A stretch of DNA of 7,939 nucleotides from Candidatus Spyradosoma merdigallinarum (GCA_018713755.1 DVOG01000038.1:1-7939); one strand, 5' to 3'; counted from the first letter of the stretch, positions 1 through 6,419 are shown. A program made the numbers and translations. The notes: a model not told the origin generated them from the sequence alone.

Positions 1-1788
1 TCGCCGCATCGCGGGCTGCTCGCCCTCGCCGTTTTTTGCGGCGCGGCGGCGGCGGCGACGGCGGGCTTCGGTCTGCCGATGATGATGGACAAAGTTTTCC
101 CGGTCGTCTTCGGGGAAAAGCCGCTGCCGGAATTTCTTCAGCGCGCAATCGCCGGGCGCGTTCCCGCCGAAAGCGTTCCCGCGCTCACGATGTGGTGCGC
201 GGCGGCGGCGATGCCGCTGCTGATGGTTTTCCGCGGCGCGGCGTCGTTCGCGAACACCTATCTCATCAGCAAAATCGGTCTGCGCGTGCTGGAGGATTTG
301 CGCCTGCGCGTTTTCGCGCGCATCCAGGAGCTGCCGCTCGCGTATCACGACCGCGTTTCCCGCGGCGACCTCATGGCGACGACCGTCTTTTACACGCAGA
401 ACCTGCAGCAGAACATGCTCAGCGTGACGAACGACCTCGTCATCCAGCCGCTGACGCTGCTCGCGGCGCTGGCGTTTCTCGCGTATCAGTCGCTGACGAA
501 CAACGAAGTCGGCCTGCTGCTGCTGAATCTGCTCGTCGCCGCGGCGACGATTCCCGCCGTGAAGCAGATCGGGAAAAAAATCATCGAACGCATGAAAAAA
601 ATGCTCTGCGGGCTCAACGACATCGCGACGACCGTGCAGCAGAACCTTTCCGCGCAGCGGGAAGTGCGCTCGTTCTGCCTGGAAAAACAGCAGACGGAGC
701 TGCTGCGCGGGCAGATCCGCGCGTTCGTGGACGCGCTGTTCAAGCTCTCGGCGTGGCGGCAGGCGCTCACGCCGATCATCGAGATTTTGAGCGTGCTCGC
801 GCTTTCGTTCTCGCTTTTCATGGGCGTGCGCGGCGGGATCACGCTGACGCAGTTCACGGCGATCGCGCTGGCGCTTTACTATTGCTACGACCCGATCAAG
901 CGCCTCGGCGAAGTCTACAACACGATGCAGCTCGCCGGCGTCGCGCTCGCCGGCGTCGACGCCGTGCTCTACGCGAAGGACGAAATGCCCGAGCCGGAAA
1001 ATCCCGCGCCGCTGCGGAACGTCCGCGGGGACGTGGAGTTTTCGGACGTTTCCTTCGCCTACGTGCGCGGAAAGCCGGTGCTGAAAAACGTCAGCGTGCG
1101 CGTTCCCGCCGGGCAGATCGTCGCTCTCGTCGGGCCGAGCGGTTCGGGCAAGACGACGTTCATCAATCTGCTTTGCCGCTTCTACGACCCGTCCGCGGGA
1201 ACGGTGAAAATCGACGGGCGCGACCTGCGCGGCGTTTCCCGCGCCGACCGCACGGCGGGCATCGGGCTGGTCTCGCAGGCGCCCGTGCTTTTCCGCGGCA
1301 CCGTTCGGGACAACATCCGCATCGGCGATCCCGCCGCGGACGACGCCGCCGTTTTCCGCGCGGGCGCGCTCGCCGCCGTCGACGAGTTCGTGCGGGAACG
1401 CCCCGAAGGCTACGACAGAATGATCGGCGAAGGCGGCGAAGGGCTTTCCGGCGGCCAGCGCCAGCGCGTTTCCGTCGCGCGCGCGTTTCTCAAAAACGCG
1501 CCGATTCTGGTTTTGGACGAGGCGACGGCTTCGCTCGACATGCTCAGCGAGGAAAAAATCCAGCAGTCGCTGGAGTCGCTGACGAAAGGGCGCACGACGT
1601 TCATCATCGCGCACCGCTTTTCGACGATACGCCGCGCGCAGCGCATCCTCGTCTTCGAGGAAGGACGCGTCGTCGCGGACGGTCCGCACGCCGCGCTTTA
1701 CGCGTCGTCGCCGCTTTACCGCGAACTTTACGACCGGCAGGTCGCCGACGCGAAGAAGGGAAAGACGGAAGGAGGAAAATCCGCATGA
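1..1788 (+). CDS. ABC half-exporter, MsbA-like, 5'-truncated (first of a tandem pair)
   Basis: The frame is open from base 1, so the gene begins upstream; 595 codons are present. Alignment with the downstream homologue suggests only about 40 N-terminal residues are missing. Numbering from the window edge, residues 1-330 form the membrane domain, beginning inside TM1. The ATPase domain follows with Walker A GPSGSGKT (378-385), Q-loop Gln 426, signature LSGGQ (482-486), Walker B ILVLDE with catalytic Glu (502-507) and H-loop His 538, so both half-sites look active. The family (MsbA/type IV ABC exporters) sits in the inner membrane and flips lipids, lipid-linked glycans or drugs outward; the substrate here cannot be read from sequence. 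The stop overlaps the next gene's start (ATGA). The internal ATG at 79 lies after TM1 has begun, so it is not the true start. A homodimer is possible, but a heterodimer with the next gene product is more likely. Confidence 0.93.
   Translation, partial: SPHRGLLALAVFCGAAAAATAGFGLPMMMDKVFPVVFGEKPLPEFLQRAIAGRVPAESVPALTMWCAAAAMPLLMVFRGAASFANTYLISKIGLRVLEDLRLRVFARIQELPLAYHDRVSRGDLMATTVFYTQNLQQNMLSVTNDLVIQPLTLLAALAFLAYQSLTNNEVGLLLLNLLVAAATIPAVKQIGKKIIERMKKMLCGLNDIATTVQQNLSAQREVRSFCLEKQQTELLRGQIRAFVDALFKLSAWRQALTPIIEILSVLALSFSLFMGVRGGITLTQFTAIALALYYCYDPIKRLGEVYNTMQLAGVALAGVDAVLYAKDEMPEPENPAPLRNVRGDVEFSDVSFAYVRGKPVLKNVSVRVPAGQIVALVGPSGSGKTTFINLLCRFYDPSAGTVKIDGRDLRGVSRADRTAGIGLVSQAPVLFRGTVRDNIRIGDPAADDAAVFRAGALAAVDEFVRERPEGYDRMIGEGGEGLSGGQRQRVSVARAFLKNAPILVLDEATASLDMLSEEKIQQSLESLTKGRTTFIIAHRFSTIRRAQRILVFEEGRVVADGPHAALYASSPLYRELYDRQVADAKKGKTEGGKSA
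1089..1117 (+). repeat. 29-nt perfect direct repeat shared by the exporter genes, copy 1 of the Walker A approach
   Basis: The 29 bases at 1089-1117 recur exactly at 2990-3018 in the second exporter gene. They encode VSVRVPAGQ just before Walker A in both. Every synonymous position is identical, and the stretch contains the CGTTCCCG word. This suggests a fairly recent duplication or gene conversion. Confidence 0.9.
1711..1739 (+). repeat. 29-nt perfect direct repeat at the exporter 3' ends, copy 1
   Basis: The 29 bases at 1711-1739 match 3612-3640 exactly. They encode PLYRELYDRQ near the C-terminus of each exporter, with all third codon positions conserved. Homologous recombination between the copies could delete or fuse the pair. 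Confidence 0.9.
1771..1775 (+). promoter_or_regulatory. Shine-Dalgarno GGAGG of the second exporter gene
   Basis: GGAGG lies inside the last codons of the first exporter gene, nine bases before the ATG at 1785. It fixes the start of the second gene and, with the ATGA overlap, points to translational coupling. It is the only clear Shine-Dalgarno site in the window; the other three visible starts lack one. Confidence 0.8.
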
Positions 1789-3650
1789 GCGCGCGCAAGG
1801 AGAAGACCGGCGGCGGCCGTTCCCGCGGCGAGCTCCGCGGCGCGTTCCCGGCGCGCGCGGCGCATTTCCTGTCGCGCGTCGCGCATTACGCGGGCTACGT
1901 GCGGGACCTGAAGCGGCATTTCCTGCTCGCGTTCGCCACGGGGCTGATCGCGGCGGCGGCGAGCGGGCTCGGCATTCCCGTGATGATTTACAAAGTTTTT
2001 CCCGCGGTGTTCGATCCGGCGAGCATGCCGAAGCCGATTTACGATTTCATCGCGGCGCGCGTTCCCGCGGAGCGGCTGAACGACGCGGTGCTTTTCGTCG
2101 CCTGCGCCGCGATGCCGGCGGTGTTCGTCGTGCGCGGGATCGCGATGTGGGTGAACGCGATGGCGGTCACGTATTTCGGCCTGCGGCTGCTGGAAAATAT
2201 CCGCATCGACGTCTTCGCGCGCCTGCAGACGCTCCCGTTCGCGTTTCACGAAAAACAGATGCGCGGCGATTTGCTCAGCCGCATCATCTCGGACGCGCAG
2301 AACGTGCAGACGATGCTTTCGAAAATTTCGAGCGACGTCGTCAAGCAGCCGCTGACGGCGATCAGCGCGATTTCCGCGCTCGTTTTCGTGCTTTGGGACA
2401 GGGCGGAGGCGGCGATGTTCGCGGCGAGCGCGCTTTTCGCGGCGGCGGCGTTCGTCCCGATCTTCATCTTCGGGCGGCGCATCGTGAACAAGTCGCGCGG
2501 CGCGCAGCGCGACATCGGCGAAATGACCGCCGTCGTGCAGGAAAGCCTCGCCTCGCAGCGCGAGATTCGTTCCTACGGCATGGAAAAGGAGCAGGTCGAG
2601 CGGCTGCGCGACGTTTCCGGGCGCTTCCGCCGCGACCAGCTCAAAGTCGTGAAGTATCAGAACGCGATGTCGCCCGCGCTCGAGTTCATGACCGCGCTCG
2701 TGCTCGCCTTCGTGCTCGTGCGCGGGCGGCTCATCGGCATGGCGCTGACGGATTTCATGGCCGTCGCCGGCGCGCTGTTCTTCGCCTTCGACTCGATCCG
2801 GCGGACGGGGCTCGCCTTCAACCGCCTCAACCAGGCGCAGGCCTCGCTGGAACGCCTCGAAGTCATCTTGGAAGAGCCGGACACGATGCCCGATCCCGCC
2901 GCGCCGAAAAAACTGCCACGCGACGCGGGAACGGTCGAGTTCCGCGACGTTTCCTTCAGCTACGGGAACGGCCGCGACGCGCTCGTCGGCGTCAGCGTGC
3001 GCGTTCCCGCCGGGCAGACCGTCGCGCTCGTCGGTCCTTCCGGCGCGGGGAAGACGACTTTCACGAGCCTCATTTCCCGTTTCTACGACGCGACGGAGGG
3101 CGCCGTGCTCGTCGGCGGCGTCGACGTGCGCGACGCGGCGAAAAGCGACCTGCGGAGCAAAATCGCGCTCGTGCCGCAGCACGCCGTGCTTTTCCGCGGC
3201 ACCATCCGCGAAAACATCCGCCTCGGGCGGGAAGGCGCGACCGACGCGGAAGTCGAGCTCGCCGCGCACGAAGCGGCGATGGACGATTTCGCCTCCGGCG
3301 TTCCCGGCGGCCTCGACGCGAAGCTCGGCGATTTGGGCGAGGGCGTTTCCGGCGGGCAGCGCCAGCGCATCGCCGTCGCGCGCGCCTTTCTGAAGGACGC
3401 GCCGATTCTCATCCTCGACGAAGCGACGTCCGCGCTGGATTCCGAGAGCGAAAAAGTCATTCAGGACAATCTCGAAAAACTCGCGCGCGGGCGCACGACC
3501 TTCATCGTGGCGCACCGCTTCTCCTCCGTCCGCATCGCGCGGCGCATCCTCGTGTTTTCGCGCGGACGCATCGTCGGCGACGGGACGCACGACGAGCTCT
3601 ACGCTTCCTGCCCGCTTTACCGCGAACTTTACGACCGGCAAGGCGTCTGA
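1785..3650 (+). CDS. ABC half-exporter, MsbA-like (second of the tandem pair)
   Basis: 621 residues, a usual length for a fused membrane-ATPase half-transporter. A basic N-terminal stretch (1-44) is followed by six likely membrane segments near 45-68, 100-122, 187-205, 207-230, 298-315 and 318-337. The ATPase domain begins near 383: A-loop Tyr 393, Walker A GPSGAGKT (417-424), Q-loop Gln 465, signature VSGGQ (521-525), Walker B ILILDE with catalytic Glu 546, and H-loop His 577. All catalytic elements are intact. The start at 1785 is supported by GGAGG nine bases upstream and by overlap with the preceding stop. The protein resembles the upstream gene product along its whole length, including the PLYRELYDRQ C-terminus, so the pair arose by duplication and probably forms a heterodimeric inner-membrane exporter. 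The substrate is unknown; lipid A/core or another envelope lipid is a family-based guess. The frame is also open upstream through the first gene, but that part is not translated. Confidence 0.95.
   Translation: MSARKEKTGGGRSRGELRGAFPARAAHFLSRVAHYAGYVRDLKRHFLLAFATGLIAAAASGLGIPVMIYKVFPAVFDPASMPKPIYDFIAARVPAERLNDAVLFVACAAMPAVFVVRGIAMWVNAMAVTYFGLRLLENIRIDVFARLQTLPFAFHEKQMRGDLLSRIISDAQNVQTMLSKISSDVVKQPLTAISAISALVFVLWDRAEAAMFAASALFAAAAFVPIFIFGRRIVNKSRGAQRDIGEMTAVVQESLASQREIRSYGMEKEQVERLRDVSGRFRRDQLKVVKYQNAMSPALEFMTALVLAFVLVRGRLIGMALTDFMAVAGALFFAFDSIRRTGLAFNRLNQAQASLERLEVILEEPDTMPDPAAPKKLPRDAGTVEFRDVSFSYGNGRDALVGVSVRVPAGQTVALVGPSGAGKTTFTSLISRFYDATEGAVLVGGVDVRDAAKSDLRSKIALVPQHAVLFRGTIRENIRLGREGATDAEVELAAHEAAMDDFASGVPGGLDAKLGDLGEGVSGGQRQRIAVARAFLKDAPILILDEATSALDSESEKVIQDNLEKLARGRTTFIVAHRFSSVRIARRILVFSRGRIVGDGTHDELYASCPLYRELYDRQGV
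2990..3018 (+). repeat. 29-nt perfect direct repeat, copy 2 of the Walker A approach
   Basis: Identical to 1089-1117 and in the same reading phase. The offset between copies is 1901 bases, the same as for the 3'-end repeat pair, so the two ATPase domains are collinear. Confidence 0.9.
3612..3640 (+). repeat. 29-nt perfect direct repeat at the exporter 3' ends, copy 2
   Basis: Identical to 1711-1739 and placed 10 bases before the end of the second exporter gene. The flanking bases differ on both sides. Confidence 0.9.
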
Positions 3651-3656
3651 AAAAAA

Positions 3657-3677
3657 AGGAACGTTCCTGCGGGAACG
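3657..3677 (+). other. 12-bp palindrome and alternative hairpin just after the exporter operon
   Basis: AGGAACGTTCCT at 3657-3668 is a perfect palindrome seven bases after the stop. Its right half can instead pair with the following word copy: CGTTCC (3662-3667), loop TGCG minus overlap bases, then GGAACG (3672-3677). No U-tract follows, so it is not a standard terminator. It could protect the transcript's 3' end or be a protein-binding site; neither is shown. Confidence 0.5.
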
Positions 3678-3692
3678 CGCGTCGCGGGAACG
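3670..3692 (+). repeat. Two tandem GCGGGAACG words after the exporter operon
   Basis: CGGGAACG occurs at 3670-3677 and 3685-3692, both on the plus strand and both preceded by G. They lie in noncoding DNA between the exporter stop and its terminator and belong to the window-wide family of 26 copies. Function unknown. Confidence 0.75.
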
Positions 3693-3707
3693 GTCGCCGT
3701 CGCCGCG

Positions 3708-3731
3708 GCGCAGGTCCGGGAGCTCCTGCGC
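3708..3731 (+). other. GC-rich hairpin in the exporter 3' region
   Basis: GCGCAGG (3708-3714) pairs with CCTGCGC (3725-3731) across a 10-base loop. No U-tract follows directly; an A10 run lies further on at 3758-3767. It may be a transcript-stabilising structure, or chance pairing in GC-rich sequence. Confidence 0.4.
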
Positions 3732-3778
3732 GGGCGCGCGGGGAAAACGGGCGGACGAAAAAAAAAACTCGAACGCAT

Positions 3779-3810
3779 AAAAAAGTGCTTGTAAAGGCAC
3801 TTTTTTTTTT
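3779..3810 (+). terminator. Rho-independent terminator of the exporter operon
   Basis: The stem AAAAAAGTGCTT (3779-3790) pairs with AGGCACTTTTTT (3795-3806) around a GTAA tetraloop (3791-3794) of the GNRA type, with one T-G wobble. A T10 run (3801-3810) follows. It lies about 130 bases after the exporter stop. The A-tract on the other arm could also stop minus-strand transcription. The GC core is short (GTGC/GCAC), so strength is moderate. Confidence 0.85.
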
Positions 3811-3918
3811 GTCAGAATCGCGGTCAAGGAAATGAGACATGCTCCCGCGGCGACGCGGCGGCGGTTTCATTCCCGAGAAACTCTCATCGTTTTATTCCTA
3901 AACACACAATATATCATC
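3811..3918 (+). other. Leader/promoter region of the PEP-CTERM gene, AT-rich at its end
   Basis: These 108 bases separate the exporter terminator from the PEP-CTERM start. The last 30 or so (from about 3889) are strikingly AT-rich for this window, and no Shine-Dalgarno precedes the ATG. I see no convincing -35/-10 pair and no correctly spaced GG-N10-GC sigma-54 element. A promoter must lie here or further upstream if the gene is expressed alone, but it cannot be placed by eye. Confidence 0.4.
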
Positions 3919-4764
3919 ATGAAGAAATATATCACAGTCGCGGCGCTTCTCGCCGCAGGCGCGGCGTTCTCCAACGCCGCCGTTGAAACGGAGCTCCTGT
4001 GGGGCCTCGACTTCACGTCGAGCTCGCTGGGGCTCTCGACGGGAGAGGGAACTTCGGTTTCCGGCTCCGGCACGATCAGCACGACGGGCGGCGCGGTTGC
4101 CGGCACCGGCTCGTATTCGACGAGCGGCACGGCCGCCAACATCCTGAAGTTCACGGCTTCGGGCACCACGTCCGCGCTGAACAAGCAGTCCGGCGCGTTC
4201 ACGCTGAGCTTCCACGCGAAGTGGGACGGCGAGTCGGGCAACCAGTGGCCCGTGCTCGCCTCCTTCGGCGAGAACAACGGCTACTGCGCGAAGGTGAACT
4301 TCGCCGCTGACTCGGGAAATGCGACCGCCAGCTCGACCGGCACTTACGGTTTCGCTCCCGACGGCTATAATTTTTCGGAAAATACCCGCGGGGAAACCGT
4401 GACGCTGGACAGCGACTGGCATCACTTCGTCGTCACCTTCGAGGGCGGCAGCGACTCGGCGACGCTTACGCTCTACGTCGACGGCACGTCGACCGCGACC
4501 GTGAACTGGACGGTCGCCGGGCTGGACAACGACAATCCGATGACCGCCTTCTCCTTCGGCGGACGCCTCGGCAACAATAACAACAACGCGAACATGTCGT
4601 TCAGCGACATCGCCGTTTACTCCGGCGTGCTGGAAGCGGACCAGATCGCTTACCTGGGCGACAACAAGGCGAACGCCTCGGCGATCCCGGAACCGTCGGC
4701 GTTCGGTCTGCTCGCGGGGCTGGGCGCGCTCGCGCTCGTGGCTTCGCGCCGCCGCCGCAAATAA
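3919..4764 (+). CDS. Secreted LamG-domain PEP-CTERM protein
   Basis: 281 residues. A Sec signal peptide begins MKKYITVAALLAAGAAFSNA, with cleavage likely near 20-21. A Ser/Thr/Gly-rich segment (33-90) follows. A concanavalin A-like LamG fold then spans about 92-246, marked by WHHFVVTFEG (167-176), LTLYVDG (183-189) and a closing FSDIAVYSGVLEADQIAYL strand. The C-terminus is a PEP-CTERM signal: IPEPS (256-260), a hydrophobic helix (261-275) and RRRRK (277-281). In known systems exosortase recognises the PEP motif, and the protein reaches the outer surface or extracellular matrix. The LamG fold suggests glycan or protein binding; no catalytic residues are evident, so an adhesive or structural role is likelier than an enzyme. 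An in-frame ATG at 3832 is open, but it adds a non-secretory basic stretch before the signal peptide and its purine tract is too close. No exosortase gene lies in the window. An asparagine run (219-223) lies in the LamG domain. Confidence 0.9.
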   Translation: MKKYITVAALLAAGAAFSNAAVETELLWGLDFTSSSLGLSTGEGTSVSGSGTISTTGGAVAGTGSYSTSGTAANILKFTASGTTSALNKQSGAFTLSFHAKWDGESGNQWPVLASFGENNGYCAKVNFAADSGNATASSTGTYGFAPDGYNFSENTRGETVTLDSDWHHFVVTFEGGSDSATLTLYVDGTSTATVNWTVAGLDNDNPMTAFSFGGRLGNNNNNANMSFSDIAVYSGVLEADQIAYLGDNKANASAIPEPSAFGLLAGLGALALVASRRRRK

Positions 4765-4767
4765 GAC

Positions 4768-4785
4768 GAAGCGCGTTCGCGCTTC
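4768..4785 (+). other. Hairpin directly after the PEP-CTERM stop
   Basis: GAAGCGC (4768-4774) pairs with GCGCTTC (4779-4785) around a GTTC loop, beginning three bases after the stop. The left arm with one extra base on each side (CGAAGCGCG, 4767-4775) can pair instead with CGCGCTTCG at 4841-4849, enclosing the main terminator. It probably assists 3'-end formation. Confidence 0.6.
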
Positions 4786-4788
4786 CTG

Positions 4789-4840
4789 AAAAAAAGACGT
4801 TCCCGCGCGGGCTTTTCCCGCGGGAACGTCTTTTTTTTTT
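4789..4840. terminator. Bidirectional rho-independent terminator between convergent genes
   Basis: GACGTTCCCGCG (4796-4807) and CGCGGGAACGTC (4819-4830) form a perfect 12-bp stem, lengthened by A7 (4789-4795) against the T10 run (4831-4840). It ends the PEP-CTERM transcript on the plus strand. On the minus strand the A7 becomes a U7 tract, so it can also end the regulator transcript. Each arm holds one copy of the recurring CGGGAACG word, in inverted orientation. Confidence 0.93.
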
Positions 4841-4847
4841 CGCGCTT

Positions 4848-4863
4848 CGTTCCCGCGTTCCCG
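4848..4863 (-). repeat. Two tandem GCGGGAACG words (minus orientation) after the regulator gene
   Basis: CGTTCCCG occurs at 4848-4855 and again at 4856-4863, immediately adjacent. Read on the minus strand each is GCGGGAACG. With the two inverted copies in the terminator arms, the 119-bp convergent gap holds four copies. Confidence 0.75.
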
Positions 4864-4879
4864 CGGCGCGGGAGCGCGG
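4853..4879 (-). other. Strong GC hairpin downstream of the regulator stop
   Basis: CCGCGTTCCCGC (4853-4864) pairs with GCGGGAGCGCGG (4868-4879), with one T-G wobble and a three-base loop. It begins five bases past the regulator stop on the minus strand. No U-tract follows directly, so termination probably occurs at the shared hairpin 4789-4840 beyond it. It may pause polymerase or protect the transcript 3' end. Confidence 0.65.
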
Positions 4880-4883
4880 CGGA

Positions 4884-6419
4884 TCATTTTTTCATCGGCT
4901 TGAGTTCGATGCCGAGCTTGTGCACTTTGTAGTGCATGAGGCGCGCGGAGAGCCGCAGTTCCCGCGCGGCGGCGGACATGTTGCCGTCGTGCCGCTTGAG
5001 CGACTCGATGAGGAGTTCCCGCTCGAACTCGTCGACCATCGTCTTGTAGGGCAGGGTGAGGTCGTCGGAGCGCAGGCGCGTGTCGCCGACGCTGTCGTTT
5101 TGGAGGGAAGGCGGCAGGTTGTAGCTGCGGATGCACTCGTCGCGCGCGGTCAGCACGGCGCGTTCGATGCAGCTTTCGAGTTCCCGCACGTTTCCGGGCC
5201 AAGTGTAGGAGACGAGGAGGCTGACGGCGGGCGAGGAGATGCGCTTGATTTTTTTTCCGAAGCGGAGGTTGAATTTGCGGATGAAGTGTTCGGCGAGCGG
5301 GATGATGTCGCAGCGGCGCTTCGCGAGTTCCGGGAGCAGGATTTGGAACGCGCTGAGGCGGTAAAAGAGGTCTTCGCGGAATTTTCCCTGCGCGATGAGG
5401 TCTTCGAGGCTGCGGCTGGTAGCGGCGATGATGCGCACGTCCGCGGCGCGTTCGGCGGTTTCGCCGAGGCGGGAGAATTTCTTTTCCTGGATCAGGCGCA
5501 GGAGCTTGACTTGGAGCGCGGGGGAAAGGTCTCCGATTTCGTCGAGGAAGAGCGTGCCGCCGTCCGCCGCCTCGACGCGGCCGGCGCGGCGCGGGGCCGT
5601 TCCCGCGGGAGCGCCTTTGGCGCTGCCGAAAAGCTCCGCCTCCAGCTGCGGTTCCGGGAGCGCGGCGCAGTTGAGCTTGACGAAAGGCTTTCCCGCGCGC
5701 GGGCCGCGGGCGCAGATTTCTTCCGCCGCGAGTTCTTTTCCCGTTCCCGAGGCGCCGCGGATGAGCACGGGCGCGCCCAGCGGCGCGACTTGCCCGATGT
5801 CGCGGCAGACGCCGCGGATCAGCGCGGAATTGCCGATGAGCCTGCCGGGGCTTCCGCTTTCGCCGATGAATTCGCGCAGTTCCAGGTTTTCGCGCTTCAG
5901 CGCGTCGCGCTCGTCGCTGGCCTGCTGGCGTTCGGCGGCGGCTTCCGCGGCGAGGCTGCCGACGATTTCGAGGAAGCGGAGCTTTTCCTGCAGGCGCGGG
6001 AGCGGCTCTTTTTCGCAGTCGATGCTGAGCGTGCCGACGACGTCTTCGCGGTGCACGACGGGAACGCACAGGAAGGCGATCCCGCGGGTTTCGGCGCGCG
6101 CGCCGGTGAGGTTCAGGAAGCGCGCGTCCTTCGAGATGTCCGGCACGAGGCAGGGTTTCCCGGTTTCGGCGACCGTTCCCGTGATGCCGACGCCGAGGCG
6201 GTAGATGCCGCGGCGGCGTTCGTCTTCGCCGAGGCCGCGGGAGACTTCGATGCGGAACGCGTCGCCGCGGCGCAGCGTGAAGGTGCCGCGCAGCATCGCC
6301 ATTTCCTGCGTCAGGACGTCCAGCGTCTGCTCGAGCAGGGCTTCTCCGTTTTCCGCGCGCACCGCCGCGGAGCTGATTTTCTGAAGGGCGGAAAGTTCCT
6401 TTTTCAGCAAGTCGATCAT
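4884..6419 (-). CDS. NifA-type GAF/AAA+/Fis enhancer-binding regulator with altered GAFTGA loop
   Basis: 511 residues. An N-terminal GAF sensor (about 10-160, NifA-like, with GITGTVAETGKPCLVPD at 78-94) is followed by a helical linker (160-185) rich in charged residues. The AAA+ domain spans about 192-420: Walker A GASGTGKE (222-229), Walker B FLDE (291-294), a sensor I region reading AATSR rather than the common AATNR (332-336), arginine-finger region FREDLFYRL (347-355), and WPGNVREL (407-414). A Fis-type helix-turn-helix closes the protein (about 479-503). The family hexamerises upstream of promoters and remodels sigma-54 polymerase using ATP. The contact loop, normally GAFTGA, reads GAPAGT at 269-274, so sigma-54 activation is doubtful. 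The start at 6417-6419 is chosen because it begins a typical N-terminus (MIDLLKKELSALQKI); an upstream in-frame ATG at 6578 would overlap nuoG. No Shine-Dalgarno is visible. The GAF ligand is unknown. Cys 417 and Cys 429 have the C-X11-C spacing of oxygen-sensitive NifA, but the other two cysteines of that motif are absent. Confidence 0.92.
   Translation of the reverse strand: MIDLLKKELSALQKISSAAVRAENGEALLEQTLDVLTQEMAMLRGTFTLRRGDAFRIEVSRGLGEDERRRGIYRLGVGITGTVAETGKPCLVPDISKDARFLNLTGARAETRGIAFLCVPVVHREDVVGTLSIDCEKEPLPRLQEKLRFLEIVGSLAAEAAAERQQASDERDALKRENLELREFIGESGSPGRLIGNSALIRGVCRDIGQVAPLGAPVLIRGASGTGKELAAEEICARGPRAGKPFVKLNCAALPEPQLEAELFGSAKGAPAGTAPRRAGRVEAADGGTLFLDEIGDLSPALQVKLLRLIQEKKFSRLGETAERAADVRIIAATSRSLEDLIAQGKFREDLFYRLSAFQILLPELAKRRCDIIPLAEHFIRKFNLRFGKKIKRISSPAVSLLVSYTWPGNVRELESCIERAVLTARDECIRSYNLPPSLQNDSVGDTRLRSDDLTLPYKTMVDEFERELLIESLKRHDGNMSAAARELRLSARLMHYKVHKLGIELKPMKK

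Noticed and set aside
417..430. Oxygen-sensing NifA cysteine motif in the regulator (residue positions 417 and 429)
   Set aside because: Only the first C-X11-C pair is present; the later C-X19-C-X4-C part is absent, so redox sensing of that type is not supported. Coordinates here are protein residues, not bases.
36..1784. Upstream extension of the second exporter gene to an ATG at 36
   Set aside because: The frame is open by GC bias, but this region is coding in the first exporter's frame, and GGAGG plus the ATGA overlap fix the start at 1785.
1728..3827. Long open frame of 699 codons on the minus strand
   Set aside because: It lies antisense to the second exporter gene and is rich in Arg, Ala, Asp and His with no domain pattern. 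This is the usual shadow of a high-GC gene.
3828..3843. Sigma-54-like GG...GC element upstream of the PEP-CTERM gene
   Set aside because: The spacing between GG and GC is 11 bases instead of 10, and the -24 half lacks TGGC.
3832..3918. Upstream start for the PEP-CTERM gene at 3832
   Set aside because: It would put 29 basic residues before a well-formed signal peptide, and the AAGGA tract ends only one base before that ATG.
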